DNA from: Nonomuraea sp. NEAU-A123
Lineage (GTDB): Bacteria > Actinomycetota > Actinomycetes > Streptosporangiales > Streptosporangiaceae
Length of the DNA: 64,000 nucleotides
Assembly: GCF_018603905.1 (NCBI RefSeq)
Contig: NZ_JAHFZZ010000011.1
Location: 186,001 to 250,000 of the forward strand
Direction of reading: 5' to 3'
The notes under the pieces were generated by a model that saw nothing but the letters and a program-made list of their open reading frames with translations, was not told the DNA's origin and did no database searches. Made by a program: the position numbers and the translations under genes. Shown in pieces: positions 25,323-33,964 of the stretch (position 1 is its first letter; every line of letters begins with the position of its first letter).

Positions 25323-26480
25323 ATGCCTGATATCGAGGTCGCGGGGCGCGACGTGCGCATCACCAACCCTGACAAGGTGGTGTTCCCCGGCAGCGGGCAC
25401 ACCAAGCTCGACCTGATCCGCTATTACCAGGCGGTCGGCGCGGGCGCGCTGCGCGGCGTCCTCGGGCGGCCGATGGTGCTCAAGCGGTTCGTGCACGGCA
25501 TCGAGGAGGAGGCGTTCTTCCAGAAGCGCGCCCCGGCCAAGCGACCCGACTGGATCGAGGTGGCCGAGCTCCGCTACCGCTCCGGGAGCAGCGCCGAGGA
25601 GGTCGTCGCGACCGAGCTGGCCCACGTCGTGTGGGCGGTCAACCTGGGGTGCGTCGACCTCAACCCGCACCCGGTGCGGGCCACCGACCTGGCCCACCCC
25701 GACGAGCTGCGCATCGACCTCGACCCGGTGCCGGGCGTGCGATGGGGCGACGTGCTGCGCACGGCGCAGGTCTCCCGCGAGGTGCTGGCCGACCACGGCC
25801 TGACCGCCTGGCCGAAGACGTCGGGATCACGGGGCTTCCATGTGTACGCCCGCATCGAGCCGCGCTGGACGTTCGCCGAGGTGCGCCGGGCGGCCGAGGC
25901 CGTGGCCCGCGAGGTCGAGCGGCGTGCCCCCGAGGTGGCCACCAGCCGGTGGTGGAAGGAGCAGCGGCACGGCGTTTTCGTCGACTACAACCAGAATGCC
26001 TATGACCGTACGGTCGCCTCCGCCTACTCGGTCAGGCCGGTCGCCGACGCGCGCGTCTCCACGCCGCTGACCTGGGACGAGGTGCCGGGCTGCCGGCCGG
26101 CCGACCATACGATCGACACGGTGCCCAAGCGGTTCGCCGAGCTCGGCGACCCGTGGGAGGACATGGACCTGCACGTGGGCGGCCTGGAGTCGCTGCTGGA
26201 GCTGGCCGAGTCGCAGGGGCCCGCCCCCGAGCGCGAAGACCTGCCCGTCGTCGAGATCGCCAGGGCGCAGCACAAGGAGGAGGCGCAGGCGGGGTTCGAG
26301 CGGTGGAAGGCCCGGCATCCCGAGGTGGCCGCCTGTCTCCAGCCCGCTGACGTGCTGGTCGACGGCATGCGCGGGCGCAGCAGTGTGTGGTACCGCATCC
26401 GGGTCAACCTTCAGCACGTCCCGGAGGCCCAGCGGCCCGGCCAGGAGCCGCTGGAGGTCGACTACGACCCCTGGACCTAG
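25323..26480 (+). CDS. LigD-type polymerase/primase (NHEJ), stand-alone
   Basis: 385-residue archaeo-eukaryotic primase-fold polymerase as in the PolDom of LigD. Visible residues are the metal-binding LRIDLDPVPG (Asp-x-Asp), the basic SGSRGFHVYARI with the conserved His, and DYNQNAYDRT. It would fill gaps and add ribonucleotides during non-homologous end joining with Ku. No ku or ligase gene is in the window; actinomycetes often encode these modules separately. A C-terminal extension from about 300 has no clear motif. The last 4 bp overlap the convergent gene. Confidence 0.9.
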   Translation: MPDIEVAGRDVRITNPDKVVFPGSGHTKLDLIRYYQAVGAGALRGVLGRPMVLKRFVHGIEEEAFFQKRAPAKRPDWIEVAELRYRSGSSAEEVVATELAHVVWAVNLGCVDLNPHPVRATDLAHPDELRIDLDPVPGVRWGDVLRTAQVSREVLADHGLTAWPKTSGSRGFHVYARIEPRWTFAEVRRAAEAVAREVERRAPEVATSRWWKEQRHGVFVDYNQNAYDRTVASAYSVRPVADARVSTPLTWDEVPGCRPADHTIDTVPKRFAELGDPWEDMDLHVGGLESLLELAESQGPAPEREDLPVVEIARAQHKEEAQAGFERWKARHPEVAACLQPADVLVDGMRGRSSVWYRIRVNLQHVPEAQRPGQEPLEVDYDPWT

Positions 26481-27373
26481 AGGCGGGTGGGGCGTTCGTA
26501 GCCCTCGTCGCCTCCGTACACGTGCGAGTTCGGGTCGAGGTCCGGCTGGGTGGCCGGGCTGGTCGGCGAGGCGGTGTGCTCGATGGCGAAGTCGTCCGAC
26601 GGCTCGGGCGGGTCGGGGAAGAGGTGCTTGCGCCAGCTGATCCGCCCCAGCGGCGTGGCGTCCGTGGTGTGCCAGCCGGCCCGCTGGGCGGCCCACCTGC
26701 CGCCCGGATAACGCACCGGCAGCAGCATGCGGCGCAGGTGCCTGGCTTGCAGCCAGGGCTTGATCACGTCGTCCATGCCGATCACCTCGGGCCCCCCATA
26801 CTCGAGCACGCCCCGCTCCGGACCCGCGGCGACCAGGTCGGTCAGGTACGCGGCGACCTCGGAGGTGCAGACCGGCTGCCAGGGGATGGAGCGGTCCACC
26901 GGGATCGCGGGGAAGGAGGCCAGTTCCTGGAGCAGCTCGTCGAGGTGCTGGTGGAACGTCGTGGAGCGGAGGATCGTCCAGCCGATCCCGCTCTCCCTGA
27001 CCAGCCGCTCGGCTTCGAGCTTGTCCTCCAGGTATCCGGTCGCGGCCTGGTCGACGCCGACGATCGAGACGTACACGAGGTGCGGCACGCCGGCGTCCGC
27101 GGCCGCGTCGAGCAGCCACTGGGTGCCCGTGATGTCGACGGAATCAGTCCGGTGGCTCTTGCGGGCGAACGTGGCGAGGTGGATGATCGCATCGACGCCC
27201 CGCACGGCGCCGTGCACGCCTTTACCCCAGGCCAGGTCGCCCCACACCCATTCGACGTCCTGGCCTGGGTGCGATTCGCGGCTGAACGCGCGCACCGAGT
27301 GCCCTGTCCTGACGAGTGTGGGCACCACGGCTCTGCCCAGAGTGCCGGTCGCCCCCGTGACCAGAATGTGCAT
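26477..27373 (-). CDS. NAD(P)-binding atypical SDR (NmrA-like)
   Basis: 298-residue atypical short-chain dehydrogenase. The N-terminal GATGTLGRAVVPTLVRTGHSV is a GxxGxxG Rossmann motif, and VWGDLAWGKGVHGAVRGVD, VYVSIVGVD and YLEDKLEAERLV follow the NmrA/complex-I-like pattern. These proteins either reduce substrates or sense redox state. The last 40 residues are polar and not family-like. It converges with the LigD-type gene and overlaps it by 4 bp. Confidence 0.88.
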   Translation of the reverse strand: MHILVTGATGTLGRAVVPTLVRTGHSVRAFSRESHPGQDVEWVWGDLAWGKGVHGAVRGVDAIIHLATFARKSHRTDSVDITGTQWLLDAAADAGVPHLVYVSIVGVDQAATGYLEDKLEAERLVRESGIGWTILRSTTFHQHLDELLQELASFPAIPVDRSIPWQPVCTSEVAAYLTDLVAAGPERGVLEYGGPEVIGMDDVIKPWLQARHLRRMLLPVRYPGGRWAAQRAGWHTTDATPLGRISWRKHLFPDPPEPSDDFAIEHTASPTSPATQPDLDPNSHVYGGDEGYERPTRL

Positions 27374-27465
27374 TCCCGGCCCATACCCTCAGCCTGGGCA
27401 TTCTCCCGAATTGACAATGAAATTCATCGCATGCTTGGTCAAAGGGTCTGTCTCCGTCACCCTGT

Positions 27466-28335
27466 TCAAGAACCGGATTCAGCGGCTCGGCGACTGGCCA
27501 GGTGCTCCTCGATCCGCTCGGTGCCCCACCAGCCGGTCGCCAGCACGATCCGGTACCTGCGGGCGATCGTCTCGCCGCGCGCCAGCTCGAACTCCCGGTG
27601 GAACGCCCATGACGGGTTGACGGCCGCGAACGGGCCACTGCGCACGAACCAGTGCGACTCCGGCCCCGGCTCCGGCACGAACACCAGCGTGGAGGACCGG
27701 TCCACCTCGTCGTGCCGCCCCTGGAAGGCCAGCCAGCGGGCCCGCTGGCCCATCATCTCCTCGCCGCCGAGCCCATCGGGGCCGACCACCTCACCGCCGG
27801 TGAACGAGCGCGGGCCGCGCCAGAACAGGCCGCTGTAGCCGGCGAGGGGACGGCCGTGCGTGGTGGGGCTGCCGAAGCGCAGGGGTTCGTCACGCAGGCC
27901 GGTGAGCGTCGTGTGCCAGACCAGCTCCCAGGAGCCGTTCGCCGGATCGACCGCCTCGACGGTGAGCTCGCGCCGCTCCTCCACCCAGGGCTCGCCACGC
28001 GAGCTGCGCCAGGTCAGCTTCCCCGACAGGCCGTCGTGGCGGACGTCCAGGGTGTCGTGGCGCATCGTGCCGTTGTTGTCGAGGTCGATGTAGCGCTGCT
28101 CTTCGCGGACGTACGTGCCGCCGCCCCAGAAGTTCTGGCCGGACACGTGTGAGGCGGTCAGTTGCAGGCCCTTGTGCCAGCGGTGGTCGTGCGGCCGGTA
28201 GGAGGTCACCACGTCACCGGCCAGCGTACGCAGCGGGTGGATGTACGGCTTGGGCGCCTCGAACGGCTGCGGGTCGGGCTCGTGGACGTAGCGCATCAGC
28301 TCCACGCCGTGCGCCTCGAAGGTGATCGCGCTCAT
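27466..28335 (-). CDS. DUF6807 (PmoA-like) family protein
   Basis: 289-residue protein. Family-like segments are PYIHPLRTLAGDVVTSYRPHDHRWHKGL, cited here as three parts around the HDHRWHKG His cluster, plus FGSPTTHGRPLAGYSGLFW. DUF6807 proteins are usually found beside Gfo/Idh oxidoreductases in sugar-degradation loci, and their reaction is not settled. Start ATG 28335 overlaps the stop of the upstream Gfo/Idh gene by 4 bp, so the two are translated together. The much longer open frame upstream is a shadow. Confidence 0.83.
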   Translation of the reverse strand: MSAITFEAHGVELMRYVHEPDPQPFEAPKPYIHPLRTLAGDVVTSYRPHDHRWHKGLQLTASHVSGQNFWGGGTYVREEQRYIDLDNNGTMRHDTLDVRHDGLSGKLTWRSSRGEPWVEERRELTVEAVDPANGSWELVWHTTLTGLRDEPLRFGSPTTHGRPLAGYSGLFWRGPRSFTGGEVVGPDGLGGEEMMGQRARWLAFQGRHDEVDRSSTLVFVPEPGPESHWFVRSGPFAAVNPSWAFHREFELARGETIARRYRIVLATGWWGTERIEEHLASRRAAESGS

Positions 28336-29414
28336 GAGGGGCTCCAGCCGGGGGTGTCGCCGTGCAGGCTGCGGTAGAAGGGATCGCCGGGGGCCACCTC
28401 GCCCGCGCGTACCGTGCCGCCGGTCAGCGCCGCCTTGTACATGGCGGTGATCAGCTCCAGCGACCGGCGCCCGTCCCGCCCGCTGGCCCGGGGCCGCCGG
28501 CCGGCCCGCCGGTCCGCGACCAGGTCGCGTAGCTGCTTCAGGTGCGAGGTGGGCACGTCCTCGGCGGGCGGCCAGTCGATCTCGCCGGCGTGCTCGGCCG
28601 GGGTGCAGGTCCAGTCGTCGTTGGCGTAGCCGTACAGGTGGGTCAGCTCCAGCGTGGCGTCGGCGAGGTCGATGCGCAGGTGGCTGACCTGCCGCGGCGA
28701 CAGCACGCTGTTGACCACCGTGGCCAGGGCGCCCGACTCGAAGCGGACCAGCGCGGTCGTGACGTCGTCGGTCTCGACGTCCCGGGCCAGCCTGGCCGCC
28801 ATGGCGCGTACCTCGCTCCACTCGCCGAGCAGCTCCAGCAGCAGGTCGATCTGGTGGATGCCGTGGCCCATGGCGGGTCCGCCGCCCTCGGTCTCCCAGC
28901 GGCCGCGCCAGGGCACGGCGTAGTAGGCGTCGTCGCGGAACCAGGTGGTCTGGCAGTGCGCGACGTACGGTGTGCCCAGCGCGCCCTTGGCGATCAGTTG
29001 CCGCAGGTGCTGCGCGCCGGAGCCGAAGCGCTGCTGGAACACGATCGCCGCGTACGGCCCGCCCTCCCGCTCGGCCGCGGTCATGGCGTCGTACTCGGCC
29101 AGCGACAGGCACGGCGGCTTCTCGCACCACACCCACGCGCCCGCGCGCAGCGCGGCCGCCACCTGGGCGGCGTGCAGCGAGGGCGGGCTGCAGACGGCGA
29201 CCAGGTCGGGGCGTACCTCGGCGAGCATGCCTTCGAGATCGTCCGAGGCGTACGCCAGGCCGAACCGGTCGGCGAACGCCTGGGCCAGCTCGGCGGTCCC
29301 GTCCACGACGGCGACCACCTCGATCTCGTCAGGCAGCGCCTGGAACGCGGGCATGTGCGCGGAGCTCGCGATCGCGCCACCGCCGACGACGGCGACGCGG
29401 AGGGGGGACGGCAC
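28332..29414 (-). CDS. Gfo/Idh/MocA family oxidoreductase
   Basis: 360-residue NAD(P)-dependent sugar oxidoreductase. The Rossmann motif is VAVVGGGAIASSAHMPAF. The catalytic EKP motif is CEKPPCLSL near residue 95, and the substrate-side HGIHQIDLLLELLG has the expected His and Asp. The C-terminal beta-sheet domain is complete. It is followed with a 4-bp overlap by DUF6807, and a LacI-type operator lies just upstream. A role in catabolism of a sugar or cyclitol is inferred; the regulator and transporter are not in the window. Confidence 0.9.
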   Translation of the reverse strand: MPSPLRVAVVGGGAIASSAHMPAFQALPDEIEVVAVVDGTAELAQAFADRFGLAYASDDLEGMLAEVRPDLVAVCSPPSLHAAQVAAALRAGAWVWCEKPPCLSLAEYDAMTAAEREGGPYAAIVFQQRFGSGAQHLRQLIAKGALGTPYVAHCQTTWFRDDAYYAVPWRGRWETEGGGPAMGHGIHQIDLLLELLGEWSEVRAMAARLARDVETDDVTTALVRFESGALATVVNSVLSPRQVSHLRIDLADATLELTHLYGYANDDWTCTPAEHAGEIDWPPAEDVPTSHLKQLRDLVADRRAGRRPRASGRDGRRSLELITAMYKAALTGGTVRAGEVAPGDPFYRSLHGDTPGWSPS

Positions 29415-29428
29415 GGACTGCCTCCTTT

Positions 29429-29442
29429 GGAAAGCGCTTACC
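29429..29442. promoter_or_regulatory. LacI-family operator upstream of Gfo/Idh-DUF6807
   Basis: GGAAAGCGCTTACC is a near-palindrome around GCGC and matches the common LacI/GalR-type box. It overlaps the region of the ribosome site (AGGAGG on the minus strand) and lies 15-28 nt before the Gfo/Idh start. Repression by a sugar-responsive LacI protein encoded elsewhere is likely. Confidence 0.65.
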
Positions 29443-29480
29443 GGAGCACGTTATGGTGCGAGGCTACCCTTGGGCAAGGG

Positions 29481-30236
29481 CTACGCCGCCGCGGCGCAGG
29501 CCCTGCCGATCCCGTTCGCGGCGTTGAGCAGGGGCTCGACCAGCCGGGGGAGCTCGCGGGCGCGCCTCGCGGCCAGCACGATACCGAGTGCGGCGACGGC
29601 CCGGCCGCCGACCAGGATCGGGGCCGCGGCCGAGCAGGAGCCGAGGGTCATCTCCTCGTACGTCAGCGCGTACCCCTGAGCGCGTACGGTGGCCAGCTCG
29701 CGGGCCAGCCGTCCCGGCTCGGTGATCGTGTGCGGGGTCGGCCGTTCGAGCACGCGGTCCAGGTAGGAGCGGACGAACCAGTCCGGCTCGAAGGCGAGCA
29801 GGGCCTTGCCGACGCCCGTCGGATGCATGGGCAGCCGCCCGCCCGTCCTGGACACGATCGGCACGGCCCGCCGGCCGGCCACCTTGTCCACGTACAGGAC
29901 CTCCAGGCCGTCGCGGACGGCCAGGTGGACGTTCTCGCCGGTGCTCGCGAACAGCTCCTGCAGCCAGGGATGGGCCAGGTCCTGGAGCTTGGCGGGGGCG
30001 AGCTGGCCGAGCTCCCACAGCCGCAGCCCGATGCGGAGCCGCCCGTCGGGCGCGCGGCTCAGCGCCTGCCACTCCTCCAGCTCGCCGACCAGCCGGTGCA
30101 CCGTGCTCAGGGGCACGCCGCTGCGCCTGGCCAGGTCGGTCAGCGTGAGCTGCTGGTGCCCGGCGTCGAACGCGCCCAGGATGGCGAGCACCTTGGACGT
30201 CACCGTTCGTCCCGCCTCGCGGGATCCGCCTGCCAT
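29481..30236 (-). CDS. IclR-family regulator of the protocatechuate genes (PcaR/PobR-like)
   Basis: 251-residue IclR protein with a winged helix (VTSKVLAILGAFDAGHQQLT, LARRSGVPLSTVHRLV) and a ligand domain (YVDKVAGRRAVPIVSRTG, HPTGVGKALLA, SCSAAAPI). Start ATG 30236 is chosen since the 29 extra upstream codons are outside the family domain. It is divergent from pobA by 79 bp, the arrangement of aromatic-acid regulators that respond to 4-hydroxybenzoate or protocatechuate. The effector is inferred from the neighbours. Confidence 0.9.
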   Translation of the reverse strand: MAGGSREAGRTVTSKVLAILGAFDAGHQQLTLTDLARRSGVPLSTVHRLVGELEEWQALSRAPDGRLRIGLRLWELGQLAPAKLQDLAHPWLQELFASTGENVHLAVRDGLEVLYVDKVAGRRAVPIVSRTGGRLPMHPTGVGKALLAFEPDWFVRSYLDRVLERPTPHTITEPGRLARELATVRAQGYALTYEEMTLGSCSAAAPILVGGRAVAALGIVLAARRARELPRLVEPLLNAANGIGRACAAAA

Positions 30237-30255
30237 GCCGCAATCTTGCATAATT

Positions 30256-30272
30256 CTTCCGCTGAGTGGAAG
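30256..30272. promoter_or_regulatory. inverted repeat in the IclR-pobA gap, candidate operator
   Basis: CTTCC and GGAAG flank a 7-nt spacer (GCTGAGT); allowing one mismatch, the arms extend inward. It sits in the middle of the 79-bp gap between the divergent starts of the IclR gene and pobA, where an IclR-family protein would be expected to bind. Confidence 0.4.
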
Positions 30273-30315
30273 GGATAGCTCGGATAATCGGCCGCCTAAG
30301 CAGGATGCTTCCGTC

Positions 30316-31470
30316 ATGCGCACTCAGGTAGGGATCATCGGGGCGGGCCCCGCCGGCTTGCTCCTGTCCCATCTGCTCCATCTGCGCGGCATCTCCTCGG
30401 TGGTGCTGGAGAGACGCAGCCGCGCCTACGTGGAGCGCCGCGTGCGCGCCGGTGTGCTGGAGCAAGGGACGGTGGACACGCTGGTCGAGGCCGGCGTGGG
30501 TGCGAGGCTGCTGCGCGAGGGCCTGCCGCACCAGGGCATCGAGCTCAGGTACGACGGGCAGAGCCACCGCATCGCCTTCGAGAAGCTGGTGCCCGGCCGG
30601 TCCATCACCGTGTACGGCCAGCAGGAGGTGGTCAAGGACCTGATCGCCGCCAGGCTGGAGGCGGGCGGTGACGTGCGGTTCGAGATCGAGGACGTGGCCG
30701 CGCACTCGCTGGAGGCCGAGCCGTACCTGACGTTCGGCGGCGAACGGCTCGACTGCGACGTGATCGCCGGTTGCGACGGCTTCCACGGCGTGTCCAGGCC
30801 GTCGATCCCGCCGGGCGTGCTGCAGGTGTTCGAGCGGGATTATCCCTTCGCCTGGCTCGGCGTCCTGGCCAGGGTGGCGCCCTCGTCCGAGGAGCTCATC
30901 TACGCCAGGACCGAGCGCGGCTTCGCGCTGCACAGCATGCGCTCGCCCACGGTCAGCCGCTTCTACTTGCAGGTCCCGCCCGACGCCAGTGCGGACGAGT
31001 GGCCCGACGAGCGGATCTGGGCCGAGCTGAAGGCGCGGCTGGAGACCGTCCCCGGCTTCACGCTGGAGACCGGCGAGATCTTCGAGAAGGGCGTCACGCC
31101 GATGCGGGCCTTCGTCGCCGAGCCCATGCAGTACGGCCGCCTCTACCTCGCCGGCGACGCCGCCCACATCGTCCCGCCCACCGGAGCCAAAGGGCTGAAC
31201 CTGGCCGTGGCCGACGTGCGCGTCCTGACCGAGGCGCTGGACCGGTTCTTCTCCACCGGCGCGGCCGACCTGCTCGACTCCTACTCCGAGTCCTGCCTGA
31301 AGCGGGTCTGGCGGGCTCAGCACTTCTCCTGGTGGATGACGACCCTGCTGCACACGTTCGACTCCGACGACGCGTACGGCAGGCGGCTGCAGCTGTCCTA
31401 CCTGGACTACGTGACCTCCTCTGAGGCGGCCGCGACGACGCTGGCGGAGAACTACGTGGGACTGCAATGA
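30316..31470 (+). CDS. pobA: 4-hydroxybenzoate 3-monooxygenase
   Basis: 384-residue class A flavin monooxygenase converting 4-hydroxybenzoate to protocatechuate with NAD(P)H. FAD motif IGAGPAGLLLSHLLHLRGI, the RRVRAGVLEQGTVDTL segment of PobA, the DG motif CDGFHGVSRPSIP and the GD motif LYLAGDAAHIVPPTGAKG are all seen. Start ATG 30316 is the first in the family frame; the longer frame is the shadow of the IclR gene. It leads the operon pobA-pcaH-pcaG-pcaB-pcaL, all on one strand. Confidence 0.93.
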   Translation: MRTQVGIIGAGPAGLLLSHLLHLRGISSVVLERRSRAYVERRVRAGVLEQGTVDTLVEAGVGARLLREGLPHQGIELRYDGQSHRIAFEKLVPGRSITVYGQQEVVKDLIAARLEAGGDVRFEIEDVAAHSLEAEPYLTFGGERLDCDVIAGCDGFHGVSRPSIPPGVLQVFERDYPFAWLGVLARVAPSSEELIYARTERGFALHSMRSPTVSRFYLQVPPDASADEWPDERIWAELKARLETVPGFTLETGEIFEKGVTPMRAFVAEPMQYGRLYLAGDAAHIVPPTGAKGLNLAVADVRVLTEALDRFFSTGAADLLDSYSESCLKRVWRAQHFSWWMTTLLHTFDSDDAYGRRLQLSYLDYVTSSEAAATTLAENYVGLQ

Positions 31471-31489
31471 TCAACTTCGAAGGACGGCC

Positions 31490-32158
31490 ATGACCCATCC
31501 TCCCTACCTGAGCCCCGGCTACCGCAGCACGGTCCTGCGCGCGCCCGCGCAGCCGCCGGTGGCGTTCAAGACCGATCCCGACGCGATCGAGCTGACCGGC
31601 CCGGTCTTCGGCCACCACGAGGTCGGCGCGCTCGACGCCGACCTGACCAGGCAGCACGCCGGGGAGCCGCTCGGCGAACGCATCTCCGTCACGGGCCGCA
31701 TCCTGGACTCCTCCGGCAGGCCGATCCGCGACACGCTGGTGGAGCTCTGGCAGGCCAACGCCGCCGGCCGCTACGCCCACGAACGCGACCAGCACCCCGC
31801 CCCCCTCGACCCGAACTTCACCGGCGCCGGCCGCTGCCTCACCGACGAGGACGGCCGCTACCGGTTCGTCACGATCAAGCCCGGCGCCTACCCCTGGCGC
31901 AACCACCACAACGCGTGGCGGCCGGCGCACCTGCATTTCTCCGTGTTCGGGCGGGCGTTCACCGAGCGGCTCGTCACCCAGATGTACTTCCCCGGCGACC
32001 CGCTGATGCCCTTCGACCCGATCCTTCAGTCGGTCCCCAACGAGTCGGCCAGGCAACGGCTCGTCTCGGCCTTCTCCATGGAGCTGACCGAACCCGAATG
32101 GGCGCTGGGCTACTCCTTCGACATCGTGCTCGGCAGCACCCCGATGGAGTCATCATGA
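31490..32158 (+). CDS. pcaH: protocatechuate 3,4-dioxygenase beta subunit
   Basis: 222-residue catalytic subunit. The iron ligands expected of intradiol dioxygenases are visible: Tyr in GRYAHERDQH and in AYPWRNHHNAW, and the two His of RPAHLHFSVFG. It cleaves protocatechuate between the hydroxyls to 3-carboxy-cis,cis-muconate together with PcaG. The next gene overlaps by ATGA, which favours equal synthesis of the subunits. Confidence 0.94.
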   Translation: MTHPPYLSPGYRSTVLRAPAQPPVAFKTDPDAIELTGPVFGHHEVGALDADLTRQHAGEPLGERISVTGRILDSSGRPIRDTLVELWQANAAGRYAHERDQHPAPLDPNFTGAGRCLTDEDGRYRFVTIKPGAYPWRNHHNAWRPAHLHFSVFGRAFTERLVTQMYFPGDPLMPFDPILQSVPNESARQRLVSAFSMELTEPEWALGYSFDIVLGSTPMESS

Positions 32159-32646
32159 AGCTCACCCCCTCACAGACCGTGGGGCCGTTCTTCAGCCACG
32201 CGCTGCCGTACCCGCACGACTGGGAACTGGTTCCTCCCGGGCACCCGGGCGCGATCACGCTGACCGGGCGCGTCCTGGACGGCGCCGGCGAGCCGGTGCC
32301 GGACGCGCTGCTGGAGCTCTGGCTGGGGCGCGCCGGCGACCGCGGCGCGCTGCTGCGCGGCGACGGGCAGGTGTCCGGCTTCGGACGCTGCGCCACGGCT
32401 CCGGATGGTTCGTTTACCTTTCGTACGGTGCGGCCTGAGGGGGCTTACCTGTCGTTGCAGGTGTTCGCCCGGGGGTTGCTGCGGTCGTTGCTGACCCGCG
32501 TCTACCTGGAGGATCGGCCTGATCCGCTGCTGGACGGCTTGGAGCCGGCACGACGGGGGACACTGATCGCGACCGGGTCGGGGGAGCGGTACGAGTTCGA
32601 CGTGCGGCTGCAGGGGGATGGGGAGACGGTGTTCCTTGACTTCTGA
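32155..32646 (+). CDS. pcaG: protocatechuate 3,4-dioxygenase alpha subunit (short)
   Basis: 163-residue alpha subunit. It starts with TPSQTVGPFFSHAL, the hallmark of PcaG, and carries the beta-sandwich strands ITLTGRVLDGAGEPVPDALLELW shared with PcaH (cited from ITLTG to LLELW). It lacks iron ligands, as expected for the alpha chain. It is about 25-35 residues shorter than usual, mainly from loops between strands. Start ATG 32155 overlaps the pcaH stop. Confidence 0.9.
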   Translation: MKLTPSQTVGPFFSHALPYPHDWELVPPGHPGAITLTGRVLDGAGEPVPDALLELWLGRAGDRGALLRGDGQVSGFGRCATAPDGSFTFRTVRPEGAYLSLQVFARGLLRSLLTRVYLEDRPDPLLDGLEPARRGTLIATGSGERYEFDVRLQGDGETVFLDF

Positions 32647-33964
32647 CAGCGGGCTGCTGGCGCCGGTGCGGGCGGGCACCCGGGTGGAGGCGGCGACCTC
32701 GGACGCGGCCTGGCTGCGGGCCATGGTGGACGCCGAGGCGGCGCTGGCCCGCGCGCAGGGCCGCGCCGGGCTGATCCCCGGCGCGGCGGCCGCGCTGATC
32801 GACCGGGTGGCCTCGGGCTTCACCGCCGACCTACCGGACCTGGCCCAGCGCGCCCGGCAAGCCGCCAACCCCGTCGTCCCGCTGGTCGCCGACCTACGAA
32901 AGGCCGTCACCGCCGCCGCTCCCGGAGCCACCGCCGAATTCGTCCATCGTGGAGCCACCAGCCAGGACATCTTCGACACGGCGGCCATGCTGGTCGCCGC
33001 GCGTGCCGTCAGCCTGATCACCGCCGATCTGGACACGGTCATGGGCGTGCTGGCGGGGCTGGCGGAGCGGCATCGCGACACGCTGATGGCGGCTCGCACG
33101 CTGGGCCAGCAGGCGGTGCCGACGACGTTCGGGCTGAAGGCGGCCGGCTGGCTGTCCGGCCTCCTGCGGGCCCGCGACCGCCTGCGCGCCCTGCGACTCC
33201 CCGCCCAACTCGGCGGCGCGGCAGGCACTCTCGCCGCCCTCGTCGAAACCGCCCGCTCCACCGACGCCAAGCCCGCCGGATCGGTTGGGGGTGAGGTGGT
33301 TGTCGAGGGTGAGAGTGCGCAGGTGCGGGTGCTTCGGCTGGTCGAGTTGTATGCCGAGGAGCTCGGGCTGGTCGCCCCGCTCGTGCCGTGGCATGCCGAG
33401 CGGTCCGTGGTCGCCGAGCTGGGTGCGGCCCTGGCCGGTACGGCGGGTGCGCTCGGCAAGGTGGCGACCGACGTGATCCTCATGGCTCAGACCGAGGTCG
33501 GCGAGGTGGCCGAGTCGTCTCGAGGCAACTCCTCGGCCATGCCGCAGAAGCGCAACCCCGCCCTGTCGGTGCTGATCCGGTCGGCGGCGCTCCAGGTGCC
33601 CGCCTACGCCCAGCTCCTGGGACAGGCGGGGGAGCACGAGCGGGCGGCGGGCGCGTGGCAGGCGGAGTGGCTGCCGCTGCGCGAATGTCTCCGGCTGACC
33701 GGAGGCGCGGCGGAGACGGCGGCCGAGCTGGTCGCCGGGCTCCAGGTGTTCCCCGAGAGGATGCGGGACAACGCCGGCCTGACCGGCGGGCGCATCGTGT
33801 CGGAACGGCTCGCGGTCCACCTCGGCCGCGCCGCCCTCGACGAGGCGCTGAGCCGTCCGGGCCCGCTGGAGGGGCCGGACGAGCTCCTCGACCCCGAGGG
33901 TTATCTGGGCGCCGCGCCGGAACTCGTCGACCGCATCCTCGCCGACTACCGGAAGCGATCATGA
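32636..33964 (+). CDS. pcaB: 3-carboxy-cis,cis-muconate cycloisomerase
   Basis: About 442 residues of the fumarase/aspartase superfamily. The signature SSAMPQKRNP, the HRGATSQDIFDTA segment and the final ADYRKRS helix mark it. It converts carboxymuconate to 4-carboxymuconolactone. The start is uncertain: TTG 32636 overlaps the pcaG end by 11 bp and has GGGGAG upstream, while ATG 32618 lacks a spaced ribosome site. The downstream gene overlaps by ATGA. Confidence 0.9.
   Translation: MTSDSGLLAPVRAGTRVEAATSDAAWLRAMVDAEAALARAQGRAGLIPGAAAALIDRVASGFTADLPDLAQRARQAANPVVPLVADLRKAVTAAAPGATAEFVHRGATSQDIFDTAAMLVAARAVSLITADLDTVMGVLAGLAERHRDTLMAARTLGQQAVPTTFGLKAAGWLSGLLRARDRLRALRLPAQLGGAAGTLAALVETARSTDAKPAGSVGGEVVVEGESAQVRVLRLVELYAEELGLVAPLVPWHAERSVVAELGAALAGTAGALGKVATDVILMAQTEVGEVAESSRGNSSAMPQKRNPALSVLIRSAALQVPAYAQLLGQAGEHERAAGAWQAEWLPLRECLRLTGGAAETAAELVAGLQVFPERMRDNAGLTGGRIVSERLAVHLGRAALDEALSRPGPLEGPDELLDPEGYLGAAPELVDRILADYRKRS

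Noticed and set aside
22926..25796. 956-residue open frame on the minus strand
   Set aside because: It is antisense to the SARP-type regulator, rich in Gln/Arg/His/Gly, and shows no domain. High-GC genes commonly leave such open antisense frames.
29464..31467. 667-residue minus-strand open frame opposite pobA
   Set aside because: Only the part outside the IclR frame is open by chance; the real IclR gene is in another frame.
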